A program made the translations under genes and the position numbers. The notes under the pieces were generated by a model. It saw only the letters and a list, made by a program, of their open reading frames with translations, was not told where the DNA came from and made no database searches. Positions 1 to 8,416 of a stretch of 64,000 bases of DNA are shown piece by piece. The first letter of the stretch is position 1. Each line of letters opens with the position of its first letter. The stretch spans positions 1 through 64,000 of the forward strand of contig NZ_JAHVHW010000005.1 of NCBI RefSeq assembly GCF_019802055.1, in the 5' to 3' direction. The stretch is from Ferrimonas balearica. Its GTDB lineage: Bacteria; Pseudomonadota; Gammaproteobacteria; Enterobacterales; Shewanellaceae.

Positions 1-2
1 TT

Positions 3-120
3 TGCCTGGTGGCAATAGCGTTGTGGTCCCACCTGATCCCATGCCGAACTCAGAAGTGAAACGCAACCGCGCCGATGGTAGTGTGGGAGTTCCCATGCGA
101 GAGTAGGTCACCGCCAGGCA
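3..120 (+). rRNA. rrf: 5S ribosomal RNA
   Basis: About 118 nt with the gammaproteobacterial 5S layout: complementary ends (TGCCTGG at the start, CCAGGCA at the end), the CCATGCCGAACTCAGAAGTGAAACG core at 41-65 and the loop E/helix IV region at 71-97. It lies at the very edge of the window, so the rest of the rRNA operon (16S, 23S) should be just upstream. The ends are set by pairing of the terminal stem and may be off by one or two bases. Confidence 0.97.
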
Positions 121-133
121 CCTAATTTGAACG

Positions 134-165
134 AACCCCGTCTCGAAAGAGGCGGGGTTTTTTCG
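134..165 (+). terminator. Rho-independent terminator of the rRNA operon
   Basis: A GC-rich stem (AACCCCG...CGGGGTT with a GAAA loop) followed directly by a run of six T. It lies 14 nt after the 5S end and ends rRNA operon transcription. Confidence 0.93.
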
Positions 166-263
166 TTTTGGCGTTCGAGCCAACTGGCTTTGGTCCGAAA
201 AATCTTCGAGTGGACCTGGTCTTAGGTTTACTCCTCATCACAAATCGGTTACACCATTGGCCT

Positions 264-1346
264 ATGGTGACGCTTTTTGGATCTGAGGCCGAATTTCAGG
301 CCAGCGACTCACAGTCGCTAAATCGCTTTATTCAACTGCACCCGGCTCTGTACGGGGATCTGCTCTATCCCGCTTTCGATCTACGCCTGTTGCATCGCTA
401 TCTCGATAGCCAGTGTGGCCCCGAAGTCGCGTCGGAGCTGCTGCAGTGTGTGGATATCGCCCCCAAAGAACTGGATGAACGACAGTACATTCTGGCGTGG
501 CAGATGCTTAAGGCGATGGAGCTGGCCTCTTTAAGGCTGCCACAGCCCGCTGCGGGTCTCCGCTTTGGCCGAACTTTTCGGGCTGGGGACCTGGAAGGTC
601 TTCAAGGTCCGCTATCCCATTCCCGCACTCTGGCGGAGGCGTACCAGATAACCCGCCAAAACCCGAACTTGACCGGTAGCTTCACAGATAATCTTGAGCG
701 TGTTGAAGGGCAGTACCTTGTGGTCAAGGGCGTGAATGTGGCCCAGATAGACGATTCCACACTGCAGTTTGTGTTTGAGCAGGGGCTGGGCTCAATGCTG
801 GCCATCGCTGAGGAGTTAACAGGAAAGCCGGTTAAACTTGCCTGGGTGCGCTTCCCCGGCCCTCCTCCCTGGACGGTGGATCTGGCTCAGTATGAAGCGC
901 TGTTGGGATGTCCGGTCACGTTTGAGGGGCACTTCTTTGAGTGGGCCATTGCGTTGGATGAGCTATCGGCTCCAGTGCTTTGGAAGCCCTCCATTGAAGC
1001 GTTAGAGGTGGAACAAGCCCTGCCTGCTCATGAGGATTCCCTGGTGAACCGGATCCTAACCATGCTGCTGGCTGTGCCCGAACATTGGCCGACTCAGGAG
1101 CAGGTGGCGGAAGAACTGATGGTCTCCCGCCGTACCCTGCGGCGACGCCTCAGTGAGTTGGGGACTTCCTACCAACAGATCCTCAACCAGGTCCGCTGCC
1201 AGCTCGCGATTGAGTGGCTGCAAAAAGGCGAGCGGGACATCGACTGGATCGGAGAGCGCCTCGGCTTCCGCGATGTCAGCAATTTCCGCCACGCCTTTAA
1301 GCGCTGGATAGGGAAACCTCCCGGTGCGTTTCTGATTCGTGATTGA
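264..1346 (+). CDS. AraC-family transcriptional regulator, arabinose-binding-like N-terminus
   Basis: A 360-residue protein if the ATG at 264 is the start. The C-terminal ~90 residues form the double helix-turn-helix of AraC regulators: a first HTH around EQVAEELMVSRRTLRRRL and the family signature around GFRDVSNFRHAFKRWIGKPP. The N-terminal ~230 residues resemble the sensor region found in many AraC proteins of about 330-350 aa (arabinose-binding-like). The frame stays open back to a TTG at 168, but that lies inside the rRNA terminator and has no ribosome site, so I prefer the ATG. The site upstream of 264 is also weak, so the start is uncertain. It converges with the diheme lipoprotein gene, which begins at the next base on the other strand. 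The effector and targets cannot be read from the sequence. Confidence 0.82.
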   Translation: MVTLFGSEAEFQASDSQSLNRFIQLHPALYGDLLYPAFDLRLLHRYLDSQCGPEVASELLQCVDIAPKELDERQYILAWQMLKAMELASLRLPQPAAGLRFGRTFRAGDLEGLQGPLSHSRTLAEAYQITRQNPNLTGSFTDNLERVEGQYLVVKGVNVAQIDDSTLQFVFEQGLGSMLAIAEELTGKPVKLAWVRFPGPPPWTVDLAQYEALLGCPVTFEGHFFEWAIALDELSAPVLWKPSIEALEVEQALPAHEDSLVNRILTMLLAVPEHWPTQEQVAEELMVSRRTLRRRLSELGTSYQQILNQVRCQLAIEWLQKGERDIDWIGERLGFRDVSNFRHAFKRWIGKPPGAFLIRD

Positions 1347-2504
1347 TTACCCGCAGGTTCCCAGGCTGGGATCCAGACTGTCGATCCAGGCTCGGATAAG
1401 CGTCACCGCATCTTCGTGAACCACGGCCCGACCAACCGGAGGCATCTTGTCCTTGGGAGACAGATGCTCCATGCGGTAGGGCAGAATCGACTCTGCACCG
1501 TTACCCGGAACGATATCGTAATCCAGCCCGGCTGCTCCGCCATCGTATCCGGGCGGTTGTTTGCAGATGCCGTACTCCATGGTGGAGTGATCCACAAAGT
1601 AACCCAGGCGCAGACCTGAGATGCTGGCGAAGCCTTCGGGTCGGTGGCAGTGGGCACAGTTGATGTCGAGATACCCCTTGGCGCGGTCGGTCAGGCTGGC
1701 AGAGGTGTCGTACAGGTCAGCGGCGGTAGGAATTGTCGCCGGTGCCCGATCCAACATCCCCTGCTGAACCCATGCCTGAAGCTGGTTGCTCCCCTGATCG
1801 CCGGAGCGGTTGAGCAGTCGGGCCTTGATGCCTATCGGGCTGAAGCGCGCCGTGGTGCCGTCGCTCAGTTGATGGCACATCTTGCACTGGGGTTGAGAGG
1901 GTACTTCGTATTGAAATTCCAGGGTCTGGTCGCCATGGGTCATCTGGTGCGCGACCAGGGTACCAGCAGGCGTAAACTCGGCATCATCCCCCTGCCAGAG
2001 ATAGGGCAGGGCCACCCAACCCGACTCCCGATGTATCAGCAGGCGGGTTTCTATCCGGCGTTCGTTGTCGTCCCCTGAAAGGGCGGTGTCATAAGGCAGA
2101 GCAAAGGTTTTGACCAATACGGAACCGACCGGCAGGTCAAAGGTTTCGGTGTCGTGATACGCCATCCCCTCGCCGGGAGGCAGGAACAGAAAGCGGTATT
2201 TGCTGGCGTAATCGGAGAACAGTGCCGTGGTCAGTTGATAGAGCTGGCCCGGTTGACGAGGATCCCGGGTTGGGACCGAGGGGTCTACGAACAAACCATA
2301 TTGGGAAAGCAACTCGCAATTCTCGGTCTTCAAGGCTTCCCAATTCACCTCACTGGTCGTGGCGTCGCAGGGTGAGCTTGGGTCAGGATCCGGATTGGTC
2401 GGTGGGGGCTGAGGCGGTTCTGGCGGGGGCGGTTCGGCGGCGCTGTCGTCTCCGCCTCCGCAGCTCAGCAGGCCCAAGAGTATGAACAGGTAGAGGTACT
2501 TCAT
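1347..2504 (-). CDS. Exported diheme lipoprotein, TIGR03806-like (HNE_0200 family)
   Basis: A 385-residue lipoprotein: signal peptide with lipobox LLSC (Cys15), a Pro-rich linker (about 25-45), then a globular domain. Two c-type haem sites are visible, CKMCH (207-211) and CAHCH (283-287). The sequence aligns along its length with the C-terminal 340 residues of the neighbouring gene (shared blocks: SEVNWEAL, SKYR-F-F-P, FDLPVGSVLVKTFA, ETRLLIHRE-GW-ALPY, KGYLDINCAHCHRPEG, YDIVPGN), so the two are paralogues. I recognise the domain as the family that occurs paired with, or fused to, a beta-helix family; its reaction is unknown. The start has GGAG six bases upstream. A terminator-like hairpin lies between it and the upstream gene, so expression may depend on readthrough or its own promoter. 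Confidence 0.8.
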   Translation of the reverse strand: MKYLYLFILLGLLSCGGGDDSAAEPPPPEPPQPPPTNPDPDPSSPCDATTSEVNWEALKTENCELLSQYGLFVDPSVPTRDPRQPGQLYQLTTALFSDYASKYRFLFLPPGEGMAYHDTETFDLPVGSVLVKTFALPYDTALSGDDNERRIETRLLIHRESGWVALPYLWQGDDAEFTPAGTLVAHQMTHGDQTLEFQYEVPSQPQCKMCHQLSDGTTARFSPIGIKARLLNRSGDQGSNQLQAWVQQGMLDRAPATIPTAADLYDTSASLTDRAKGYLDINCAHCHRPEGFASISGLRLGYFVDHSTMEYGICKQPPGYDGGAAGLDYDIVPGNGAESILPYRMEHLSPKDKMPPVGRAVVHEDAVTLIRAWIDSLDPSLGTCG

Positions 2505-2515
2505 GGACGGCTCCA

Positions 2516-2546
2516 GAGAAAAAGGGCCGGCTCATGCCGGCCCTTT
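2516..2546 (-). terminator. Hairpin terminator or attenuator between the two diheme genes
   Basis: On the minus strand AAAGGGCCGGC pairs with GCCGGCCCTTT across a 4-nt loop, followed by TTTCTC. It begins just after the stop of the beta-helix/diheme fusion and about 11 nt before the next start codon, so it could end the first message or act as a partial terminator within an operon. Confidence 0.8.
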
Positions 2547-2551
2547 GGGAC

Positions 2552-5200
2552 TTACTGAGAGCAGCTGGCTGCTGGCAAGCGGCTGATCCACTCGTGGATC
2601 AGAGCCACACCCGCATCGTGAGACAGACTGCGGCCAATCTCCGGCATACGGTCACCGGGCTCGGTAGAGGCCATACGGAAGTGGGTAATGGACTGCTCCG
2701 GGTTACCGGGAACAATGTCGTAGCCCAGGCTTCCGCCACCGTAGGCCACCGGGGACTTACATTCGCCGTGCGCCTGCTCGTTACCCTCATAGGGACGCCA
2801 GTACTCCAGCTTGAGGCCGGTGTTGGAGGCGTTGCCCTCAGGGCGGTGGCAGTGGGCACAGTTGATGTCCAGGTAGCCTTTGGCCAGGTCCATCACTTCG
2901 GCGTCGGTGGCAGTGCTCAGGTCACCGTTGCCGAGCAGGCCGAAGGCCGGAACGGTCGGGATGCTGGCCAGGTCTGCCGGTGCACCAGTGAGAATGCCGT
3001 GGGCCGTCCAGGCACTGAGCTGGTTGGCAGCGCCATCCGCATACTCGTAGTTGCCGTTCAGGTGGCGGGCTTTCGGACCAATCGGCATAAAGCGCGCTAC
3101 GCCGTCCTCGCCGCTGTACTGGTGACACTGTTTACACTGGTTCAGACTCGGCACCACGTAATCGAACTCCAGGGTTTCCCCTTTGTGTACGACAGACTGC
3201 TTGGTGATGCTGCCAGGCTTGGCCAGCTTGGCGTCATCCTTGGTTGCGGTCCAGATGTAGGGCAGTGCGGCCCAGCCAGCTTCGCGATGGATCAACAGTC
3301 GGGTTTCGAGGATCTCTTCGTTCTCGTTGCCCGGCGTTGCGGTGTCATCCGGCATGGCAAAAGTCTTCACCAGAACGGTGCCCACCGGGAAGTCGAACAC
3401 TTCCTGAGCATCGTACTCTGCCGCCTGGCCACCAGGCACGAACACGTAGCGGTACTTACTGGTGTAGTCAGTAAACAGCGGGCTGTTCATGTCATAGGGC
3501 AAACCCCCACTGTTGGCGATGCCTTTGGGGTTGGTGCTGTCGGCAAACAGGTTGTAGTCGGACAGGTTGGGGCAGTTGGCGCCCAGCAGTGCGTTCCAGT
3601 TAACCTCGCTGCCACTGGCTTCACACAGGCTCAGATCGCCGTCACCGACCAGGCCACCTTCGCCTTCACCGATGCTGCCGCCATTGCCCACGGTTTCGCC
3701 ACCGTCACAACCTGCGGTGTCATCGTCGATGCCACAACCAAACACTTCGTCGCCGAAGGTCACGGTGTGAACCGGCAGAGAGACCTGGGTACAGTTCATC
3801 AGGTTTTTCTGGCTGCTCTCGAACAGCACACCGGGAACACTCAGGTCACCGGCGTGGTCGCCGGCATACAGCTGTCCGAGGCTTACATCGCCATTGCTGG
3901 ATACACAGACGTTGTCACTGCCATCTTCAGCGAAGGGCGGCTCCTTGAAGTAGAGCTCTCCCATGCCGTTGTTGGCGATCGCTTCACCCAGACCATCATA
4001 AAGAATCGCAGGGAAGACACCGTGGATCTGGGTATACGCCCCGATGATCTCCTGAATCAGGTAACCATTGGGGTTGCTGCCGCTGTTGGTGATCTCGTTG
4101 TCGTGAATATGGATGTTGCGCGGTACCGCACGCCAACCATCGTCGATCACCCCACCAGGCAGCGCGTAGTTGGGGATAAAGGCGCCCTCGATATCCGGCT
4201 CGGCAATAAAGAAGCTTGAGGCGGTAATGGAGAGGGTGTCGTGGTCCTTGATGACGTTGTTGAAGATCTCAACGTCATCGGTGGAGAGGATGATGATACC
4301 GGTGCCGGGCGGCACGATATGTACCCCGGCCGGGTTGGCGCTGGCGTTAGCGAAGTTCTTGGTGTTGTTGGCTTCCACCAGGTTGTTAAAGATCCGCACG
4401 CTGCTGCCGTAACGGTGGTTACCGATGGGCAGGTCGAACACCAGAATGCCGCCGGTGTTGCCGATGGCGTGGTTGTCGTAAACGTCAGCGTACTTGGAGT
4501 TCTCAATCTCGATGCCCGCTACGTTTTCGATGGCCACGTTGCGACGTACCACGATGTATTCGGACTGGCCCACGTAGATACCGGCGTCTGCGGAGCCGCG
4601 TACGTAGGTGTCCTCAATCAGAATGTTTTCACACTCCACCGGGTAGAGGCCGTAAGCGCCGTTCTCTTCGTTCAACTCACCATCCCAGATGGTAGCCAGT
4701 CGACGCAGAATGATGCCGTTGGAGTTCTTCAGCTTGATGCCGTTGTTTTTGGCTTCATTGACCGACATGTCCTGGATGATGATGTTCACCGCGTTCTGGA
4801 CAAAGATGCCGTCGCCGGAGGCCGCTTCGGAGAAGTCCAGAATGGTTTTGTCTTGGCCATAGCCCATGATGGTGACGTTCTTGGCAAACACGCCATCGCC
4901 GTCCGCATCGCCGTCAAACAGCAACGTACGGTCCAGCTTAAACTCACCTTCGGGCAGAACGATGACGTCGCCACTCTGAGCGTTAATGAAGGCTTCGGTG
5001 ATGTTGGCGCCGAGGTTCCCCTCCGTGCTGACCATGATCGCGCCTTCCGGGAAGGTCGGGCCTTCCGGCTCCGGCGGCGGGGTGGTCGTCGGAGGCGGGG
5101 TCACGGTGACAGGGTCATCGTCGCTGCCACACCCGGCCAGATTGATGGCTACTGCAGACGCCAGCAGAGTTGGCAGTAACCAGGAGCGCTTCTCCCACAT
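2552..5200 (-). CDS. Lipoprotein fusion: parallel beta-helix domain plus diheme domain
   Basis: An 882-residue lipoprotein: signal peptide with lipobox LAGC (Cys24), a short Pro/Thr linker, then a right-handed parallel beta-helix (about 50-420) rich in Asn and short strand repeats such as NVTIMGYG, NIIIQDMSV, GIILRRLAT, NILIEDTYV, YIVVRRNVA and DVYDNHAIG. A Gly/Asp-rich linker (about 500-535) leads to a C-terminal domain paralogous to the adjacent 385-residue lipoprotein, with haem sites CKQCH (689-693) and CAHCH (781-785). The two halves match the families I know as TIGR03805 (beta-helix) and TIGR03806; these usually occur as adjacent genes and are occasionally fused, and the function is unknown. 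Beta-helix folds often bind or cut polysaccharide, so a surface redox enzyme acting on glycans is one possibility, not shown here. GGAG lies 8 nt before the ATG. Confidence 0.85.
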   Translation of the reverse strand: MWEKRSWLLPTLLASAVAINLAGCGSDDDPVTVTPPPTTTPPPEPEGPTFPEGAIMVSTEGNLGANITEAFINAQSGDVIVLPEGEFKLDRTLLFDGDADGDGVFAKNVTIMGYGQDKTILDFSEAASGDGIFVQNAVNIIIQDMSVNEAKNNGIKLKNSNGIILRRLATIWDGELNEENGAYGLYPVECENILIEDTYVRGSADAGIYVGQSEYIVVRRNVAIENVAGIEIENSKYADVYDNHAIGNTGGILVFDLPIGNHRYGSSVRIFNNLVEANNTKNFANASANPAGVHIVPPGTGIIILSTDDVEIFNNVIKDHDTLSITASSFFIAEPDIEGAFIPNYALPGGVIDDGWRAVPRNIHIHDNEITNSGSNPNGYLIQEIIGAYTQIHGVFPAILYDGLGEAIANNGMGELYFKEPPFAEDGSDNVCVSSNGDVSLGQLYAGDHAGDLSVPGVLFESSQKNLMNCTQVSLPVHTVTFGDEVFGCGIDDDTAGCDGGETVGNGGSIGEGEGGLVGDGDLSLCEASGSEVNWNALLGANCPNLSDYNLFADSTNPKGIANSGGLPYDMNSPLFTDYTSKYRYVFVPGGQAAEYDAQEVFDFPVGTVLVKTFAMPDDTATPGNENEEILETRLLIHREAGWAALPYIWTATKDDAKLAKPGSITKQSVVHKGETLEFDYVVPSLNQCKQCHQYSGEDGVARFMPIGPKARHLNGNYEYADGAANQLSAWTAHGILTGAPADLASIPTVPAFGLLGNGDLSTATDAEVMDLAKGYLDINCAHCHRPEGNASNTGLKLEYWRPYEGNEQAHGECKSPVAYGGGSLGYDIVPGNPEQSITHFRMASTEPGDRMPEIGRSLSHDAGVALIHEWISRLPAASCSQ

Positions 5201-5224
5201 CTTGTTATCTCCATGTTGTTGTTA

Positions 5225-5240
5225 TGTGATACCGGTCAAA
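5225..5240. promoter_or_regulatory. CRP-like binding site in a divergent promoter region
   Basis: TGTGA-TACCGG-TCAAA matches the CRP consensus TGTGA-N6-TCACA at 9 of 10 positions. It lies 25 nt upstream of the beta-helix lipoprotein start and 188 nt upstream of the AbgT transporter start. A near-palindrome TTGAT-AAA-ATCAA follows at about 5253-5265, but its spacer is one base short of an FNR box. Which gene is controlled, and in which direction, is inference. Confidence 0.4.
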
Positions 5241-5427
5241 CTTCGAACACTCGTTTGATAAAATCAATGTGCGATGTGGCCAACATTCGTAACGGGCTTG
5301 ATAAGCAGTGGAGAGAAACTGTGAACTCGGACGGAAAAAGCACACTTTGCTGGGCAATTGAGCATCGGCGGTGGCACTATCTACTGTCCGAACCAGGTCT
5401 ATACCGATAATAAAGTGGAAACAAACC

Positions 5428-6981
5428 ATGAGCTCCCAAGCACAAGTGCCGCAAGGTGAAAACGGGCGCCTGGCCCGTATTCTGGATGGCATCGAGAAGG
5501 TGGGTAACAAGCTGCCTGATCCTGCGATCCTGTTCCTGAGTCTGATGTTGGTTGTGTGGGGCGTGTCTGCCCTGTTCTCCAACATGACCTTTACCGAGAT
5601 CGACCCCCGCACCGGCGAAGCGGTCGTGATCAAAAACCTGCTGACCGCTGAAGCGCTGACCAGCTTCCTCACCGGTATGGTGAAAACCTTCACCGCCTTT
5701 GCTCCTCTGGGCGTGGTGCTGGTTGCGATGCTGGGTGTTGGTGTGGCCGAGCACTCCGGCTTTATCAACACTGCCCTGAAGAAGATGCTGCGCATCACCC
5801 CGGTGAAGCTGATCACCCCGGCTGTTGTGGCCGTGGGCATCATCTCTCACACCGCAACTGATGCGGGCTACGTGGTGGTAATTCCGCTGGCAGGCGTAAT
5901 CTTCTACGCCGTAGGTCGCCACCCCATCGCGGGTATCATGGCGGCGTTCGCCGGTGTTTCCGGTGGCTTCTGTGCCAACTTCATTCCGTCCGCTATCGAC
6001 CCGCTGCTGCAGTCCTTTACTCAGGCCGCTGCTCAGACTCTGGATGCGGATATCCAGTTGAACCCGCTGAACAACTGGTTCTTCGCTGCTTCCTCCACCC
6101 TGCCGATCATCGGTGTGATCTGGTACCTGACCGACAAGGTAATGGAGCCGCGTCTGCAGCGTTCCACCAAGCTGGATGACGGCATCGATGCTCCGGCTCT
6201 GGATGAGATCGGCGAGCGCGAAAACAAAGCGTTCCGCTGGGCCTCTCTGGCGATGGTGGGTTCCATGATTCTGGTGGCCGTGCTGGCCATTCCTGAGTCC
6301 TCCACCCTGCGTGATGCCAGCGGCAGCCTGACCAACTTCAGCGCACCGCTGATGCAGGCCATCGTACCGCTGATCTTCATCTTCTTCGTGATCCCGGGTG
6401 TGGTATTCGGTTACGCCAACGGCGTATTCAAGAGCTCCGCGGACATCATCAAGTCCATGACCAAAGCGATGGAAGGCATGGGCGCCTACATCGTAATGGC
6501 GTTCTTCTGCTCCCTGTTCATTGCCGCGTTCTCTCAGTCTGACCTGGGCGTACTGCTGGCTGTGAAAGGCGCGAACTTCCTGCAGTCTCTGGGCATGCCG
6601 GCTGGCGTGACCATTGTGGGCATGGTGTTCCTGGTGGGCTTTGTGAACCTGTTTATGGGTTCCGCTTCCGCCAAGTGGGCGCTGATTGGTCCGGTACTGG
6701 TTCCGATGCTGATGCAGTTGAACATCTCTCCGGATCTGTCCCAGGCCGCTTACCGTATTGGTGACTCCTCCACCAACATCATCACCCCGCTGATGCCTTA
6801 CTTCCCGCTGGTGGTGGTGTACTGCCAGAAGTACGTGAAGAACACCGGTATCGGTACTCTGATTGCAGCGATGCTGCCGTACTCCATCGCGCTGCTGCTG
6901 ACCTGGACAGCCTGGTTGCTGATTTACTGGACCATTGGTCTGCCCCTGGGTCTGGGCGCAAGCTACACCTACGGCCTGTAA
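5428..6981 (+). CDS. AbgT-family transporter
   Basis: A 517-residue polytopic inner-membrane protein of the AbgT family, whose known members move p-aminobenzoyl-glutamate (AbgT) or export sulfonamides (MtrF). Visible features: a cytosolic N-terminus, a first membrane helix around PDPAILFLSLMLVVWG, the inner segment with the family's conserved SHTATDAGYVVVIP, and the C-terminal GDSSTNIITPLMPYFPLVVVYCQKY block that carries the family signature. Length is typical. The ATG at 5428 starts the cytosolic MSSQAQVPQG segment; the frame is open upstream to 5371 but without family similarity. It is monocistronic between a divergent lipoprotein and a shared terminator. Substrate (aminobenzoyl-glutamate, another dipeptide-like compound, or drug export) cannot be decided. 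Confidence 0.88.
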   Translation: MSSQAQVPQGENGRLARILDGIEKVGNKLPDPAILFLSLMLVVWGVSALFSNMTFTEIDPRTGEAVVIKNLLTAEALTSFLTGMVKTFTAFAPLGVVLVAMLGVGVAEHSGFINTALKKMLRITPVKLITPAVVAVGIISHTATDAGYVVVIPLAGVIFYAVGRHPIAGIMAAFAGVSGGFCANFIPSAIDPLLQSFTQAAAQTLDADIQLNPLNNWFFAASSTLPIIGVIWYLTDKVMEPRLQRSTKLDDGIDAPALDEIGERENKAFRWASLAMVGSMILVAVLAIPESSTLRDASGSLTNFSAPLMQAIVPLIFIFFVIPGVVFGYANGVFKSSADIIKSMTKAMEGMGAYIVMAFFCSLFIAAFSQSDLGVLLAVKGANFLQSLGMPAGVTIVGMVFLVGFVNLFMGSASAKWALIGPVLVPMLMQLNISPDLSQAAYRIGDSSTNIITPLMPYFPLVVVYCQKYVKNTGIGTLIAAMLPYSIALLLTWTAWLLIYWTIGLPLGLGASYTYGL

Positions 6982-7002
6982 AGGCTGTTCGATCTGGTAC
7001 GG

Positions 7003-7032
7003 AAAAGGGGCCTCGATTGAGGCCCCTTTTTT
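7003..7032. terminator. Bidirectional terminator between abgT-like gene and menE
   Basis: AAAAGGGGCCTC pairs with GAGGCCCCTTTT around a short loop, with A-runs and T-runs on both flanks so that it works in both directions. The T-run overlaps the menE stop codon. Confidence 0.92.
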
Positions 7033-8416
7033 ATGGGTTGGATTCGCTCAGCGACTGAGTCTGCACAAACTCGGCTATCGCCTTGCGGCTGACCTTCAGC
7101 CCCATCTGGGCCAGGTTATCCGGCCAGGGCAGATAGTGACGAGGCCGCATAAAACGGGGCAGCTTCTTCAGGACCCGCTTCTCCCACAGCTCCGGTGCCC
7201 ATGCTCCTTTGACGACAGCGACGGGCAAATGACCGAACTCCTCGTTGGCGATGGGGATAACGATCGCCTCCTCAACGCCCTCACAGCGTTTAAGCACCGC
7301 TTCGATCGCTTCCGGCTGCACATTCTCTCCACCGCTGACAAACATGTTGTCTGCTCGGCCCAGCACCTTGAGCTGCTCGCCGATAAACTGGCCCCGATCC
7401 CGGGTGGCAAACCAGCCCTCACTGTCGAAGGGGCGGCTCAACGTGCCATTGGCGTAATAGCCGAGGAAGCGGCAGTCACCGCGCACCTCGATCAGACCGT
7501 CGTTGATCCGAACCTGACGCCCGGCCAGCGGCGTGCCGGAGAGGCCCTGATCGTTGGCGGGACCGGTGGTGATCTGGCTGCCCATCTCGGTCATGCCGTA
7601 GCTGGTCAACACCTTGATGGGGTAGGGCTTAAGCCGCTCCAGCAGATGGGTGGGAATGGCACCGCCGCCCAGCAGCAGCGTGGTGACGGAGGCCAGCACC
7701 TCACCGGCATCATTCCGATCCAACAAACGAACCAGTTGGGTGGCGACCAGTGACAGGTGGGTAATGCGCTGCTGTTTCAGATTGGAGGCCATATCCTGAT
7801 GGCCGGGCAGAACCGCGGTGGCGCCGCAACTCAGGCAGCGGAACAGGATCGCCAGCCCACCGATGTGGAACAGGGGCAGGCTCAGCAGCCAGCGGTCTCC
7901 CCGATGCAGGGGGGTCTGGTCATGACTCCCCTCGGCGGCGGCCATATGCTGCGCCAGTGTGTGCATGGCGGCTTTCGGATGGCCACTGGAGCCGGAGGTG
8001 AGGATTAGGGTCAGAGGGCGGTTCAGGTCCACCTGCCAGCTCTGTCCCACCGAAGCGCTGGTGAAGGAGAGGGCACGCACGCCCTGAGGCAACTCACCTT
8101 CACTCCAGCACCAGCGGATATCCAGCTCCTTGATCAGGGCATCGCGCTGCGCTTCGGGAAAGCGGGGAGAGAGGGGGGCAAATACCGCACCCAGTCGCAT
8201 CGCTGCGTAGAGCAGAAGAATCGCCTCCAGATGGTTCTGGCCGATGTAACCCAGATGGTCACCTTCCCGCACCCCCTGGGATCTCAGGTGAAGCACCAGT
8301 GCACCGACTCGGGCGTCCAGCGCCTCATAGCTGAGGTCGCCTTCCGGTCCGCTGACGGCGATGGCATCGCTCCAGCGGCGGGCAGCGGTATGAAGGGGGC
8401 AGAGGATCAGACTCAT
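7031..8416 (-). CDS. menE: o-Succinylbenzoate-CoA ligase
   Basis: A 461-residue AMP-forming acyl-CoA ligase that activates o-succinylbenzoate with ATP and CoA in menaquinone synthesis. The phosphate-binding loop is TSGSSGHPKA; the adenylate motif is SYGMTEMGSQ; the C-terminal hinge region is around GRADNMFVSGGENVQPEAIE, and the catalytic lysine region is LKVSRKAI. It starts at an ATGA overlap with menC (8413-8416), so the two are translationally coupled. It is the last gene of the men operon and ends in a shared terminator. Confidence 0.95.
   Translation of the reverse strand: MSLILCPLHTAARRWSDAIAVSGPEGDLSYEALDARVGALVLHLRSQGVREGDHLGYIGQNHLEAILLLYAAMRLGAVFAPLSPRFPEAQRDALIKELDIRWCWSEGELPQGVRALSFTSASVGQSWQVDLNRPLTLILTSGSSGHPKAAMHTLAQHMAAAEGSHDQTPLHRGDRWLLSLPLFHIGGLAILFRCLSCGATAVLPGHQDMASNLKQQRITHLSLVATQLVRLLDRNDAGEVLASVTTLLLGGGAIPTHLLERLKPYPIKVLTSYGMTEMGSQITTGPANDQGLSGTPLAGRQVRINDGLIEVRGDCRFLGYYANGTLSRPFDSEGWFATRDRGQFIGEQLKVLGRADNMFVSGGENVQPEAIEAVLKRCEGVEEAIVIPIANEEFGHLPVAVVKGAWAPELWEKRVLKKLPRFMRPRHYLPWPDNLAQMGLKVSRKAIAEFVQTQSLSESNP

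Noticed and set aside
168-263. Upstream extension of the AraC gene to a TTG
   Set aside because: The TTG lies in the rRNA terminator tail and the added 32 residues have no regulator similarity.
2534-5179. Long open frames on the plus strand opposite the beta-helix/diheme gene
   Set aside because: They lack ribosome sites and family similarity and mirror the codon pattern of the real minus-strand gene, which has a lipobox and haem motifs. The same holds for the long frames opposite prlC, gor, the flavin reductase, the EF-G-like gene and the octaheme operon.
5253-5265. FNR box TTGAT-AAA-ATCAA
   Set aside because: The spacer is three, not four bases, which should break FNR dimer binding.
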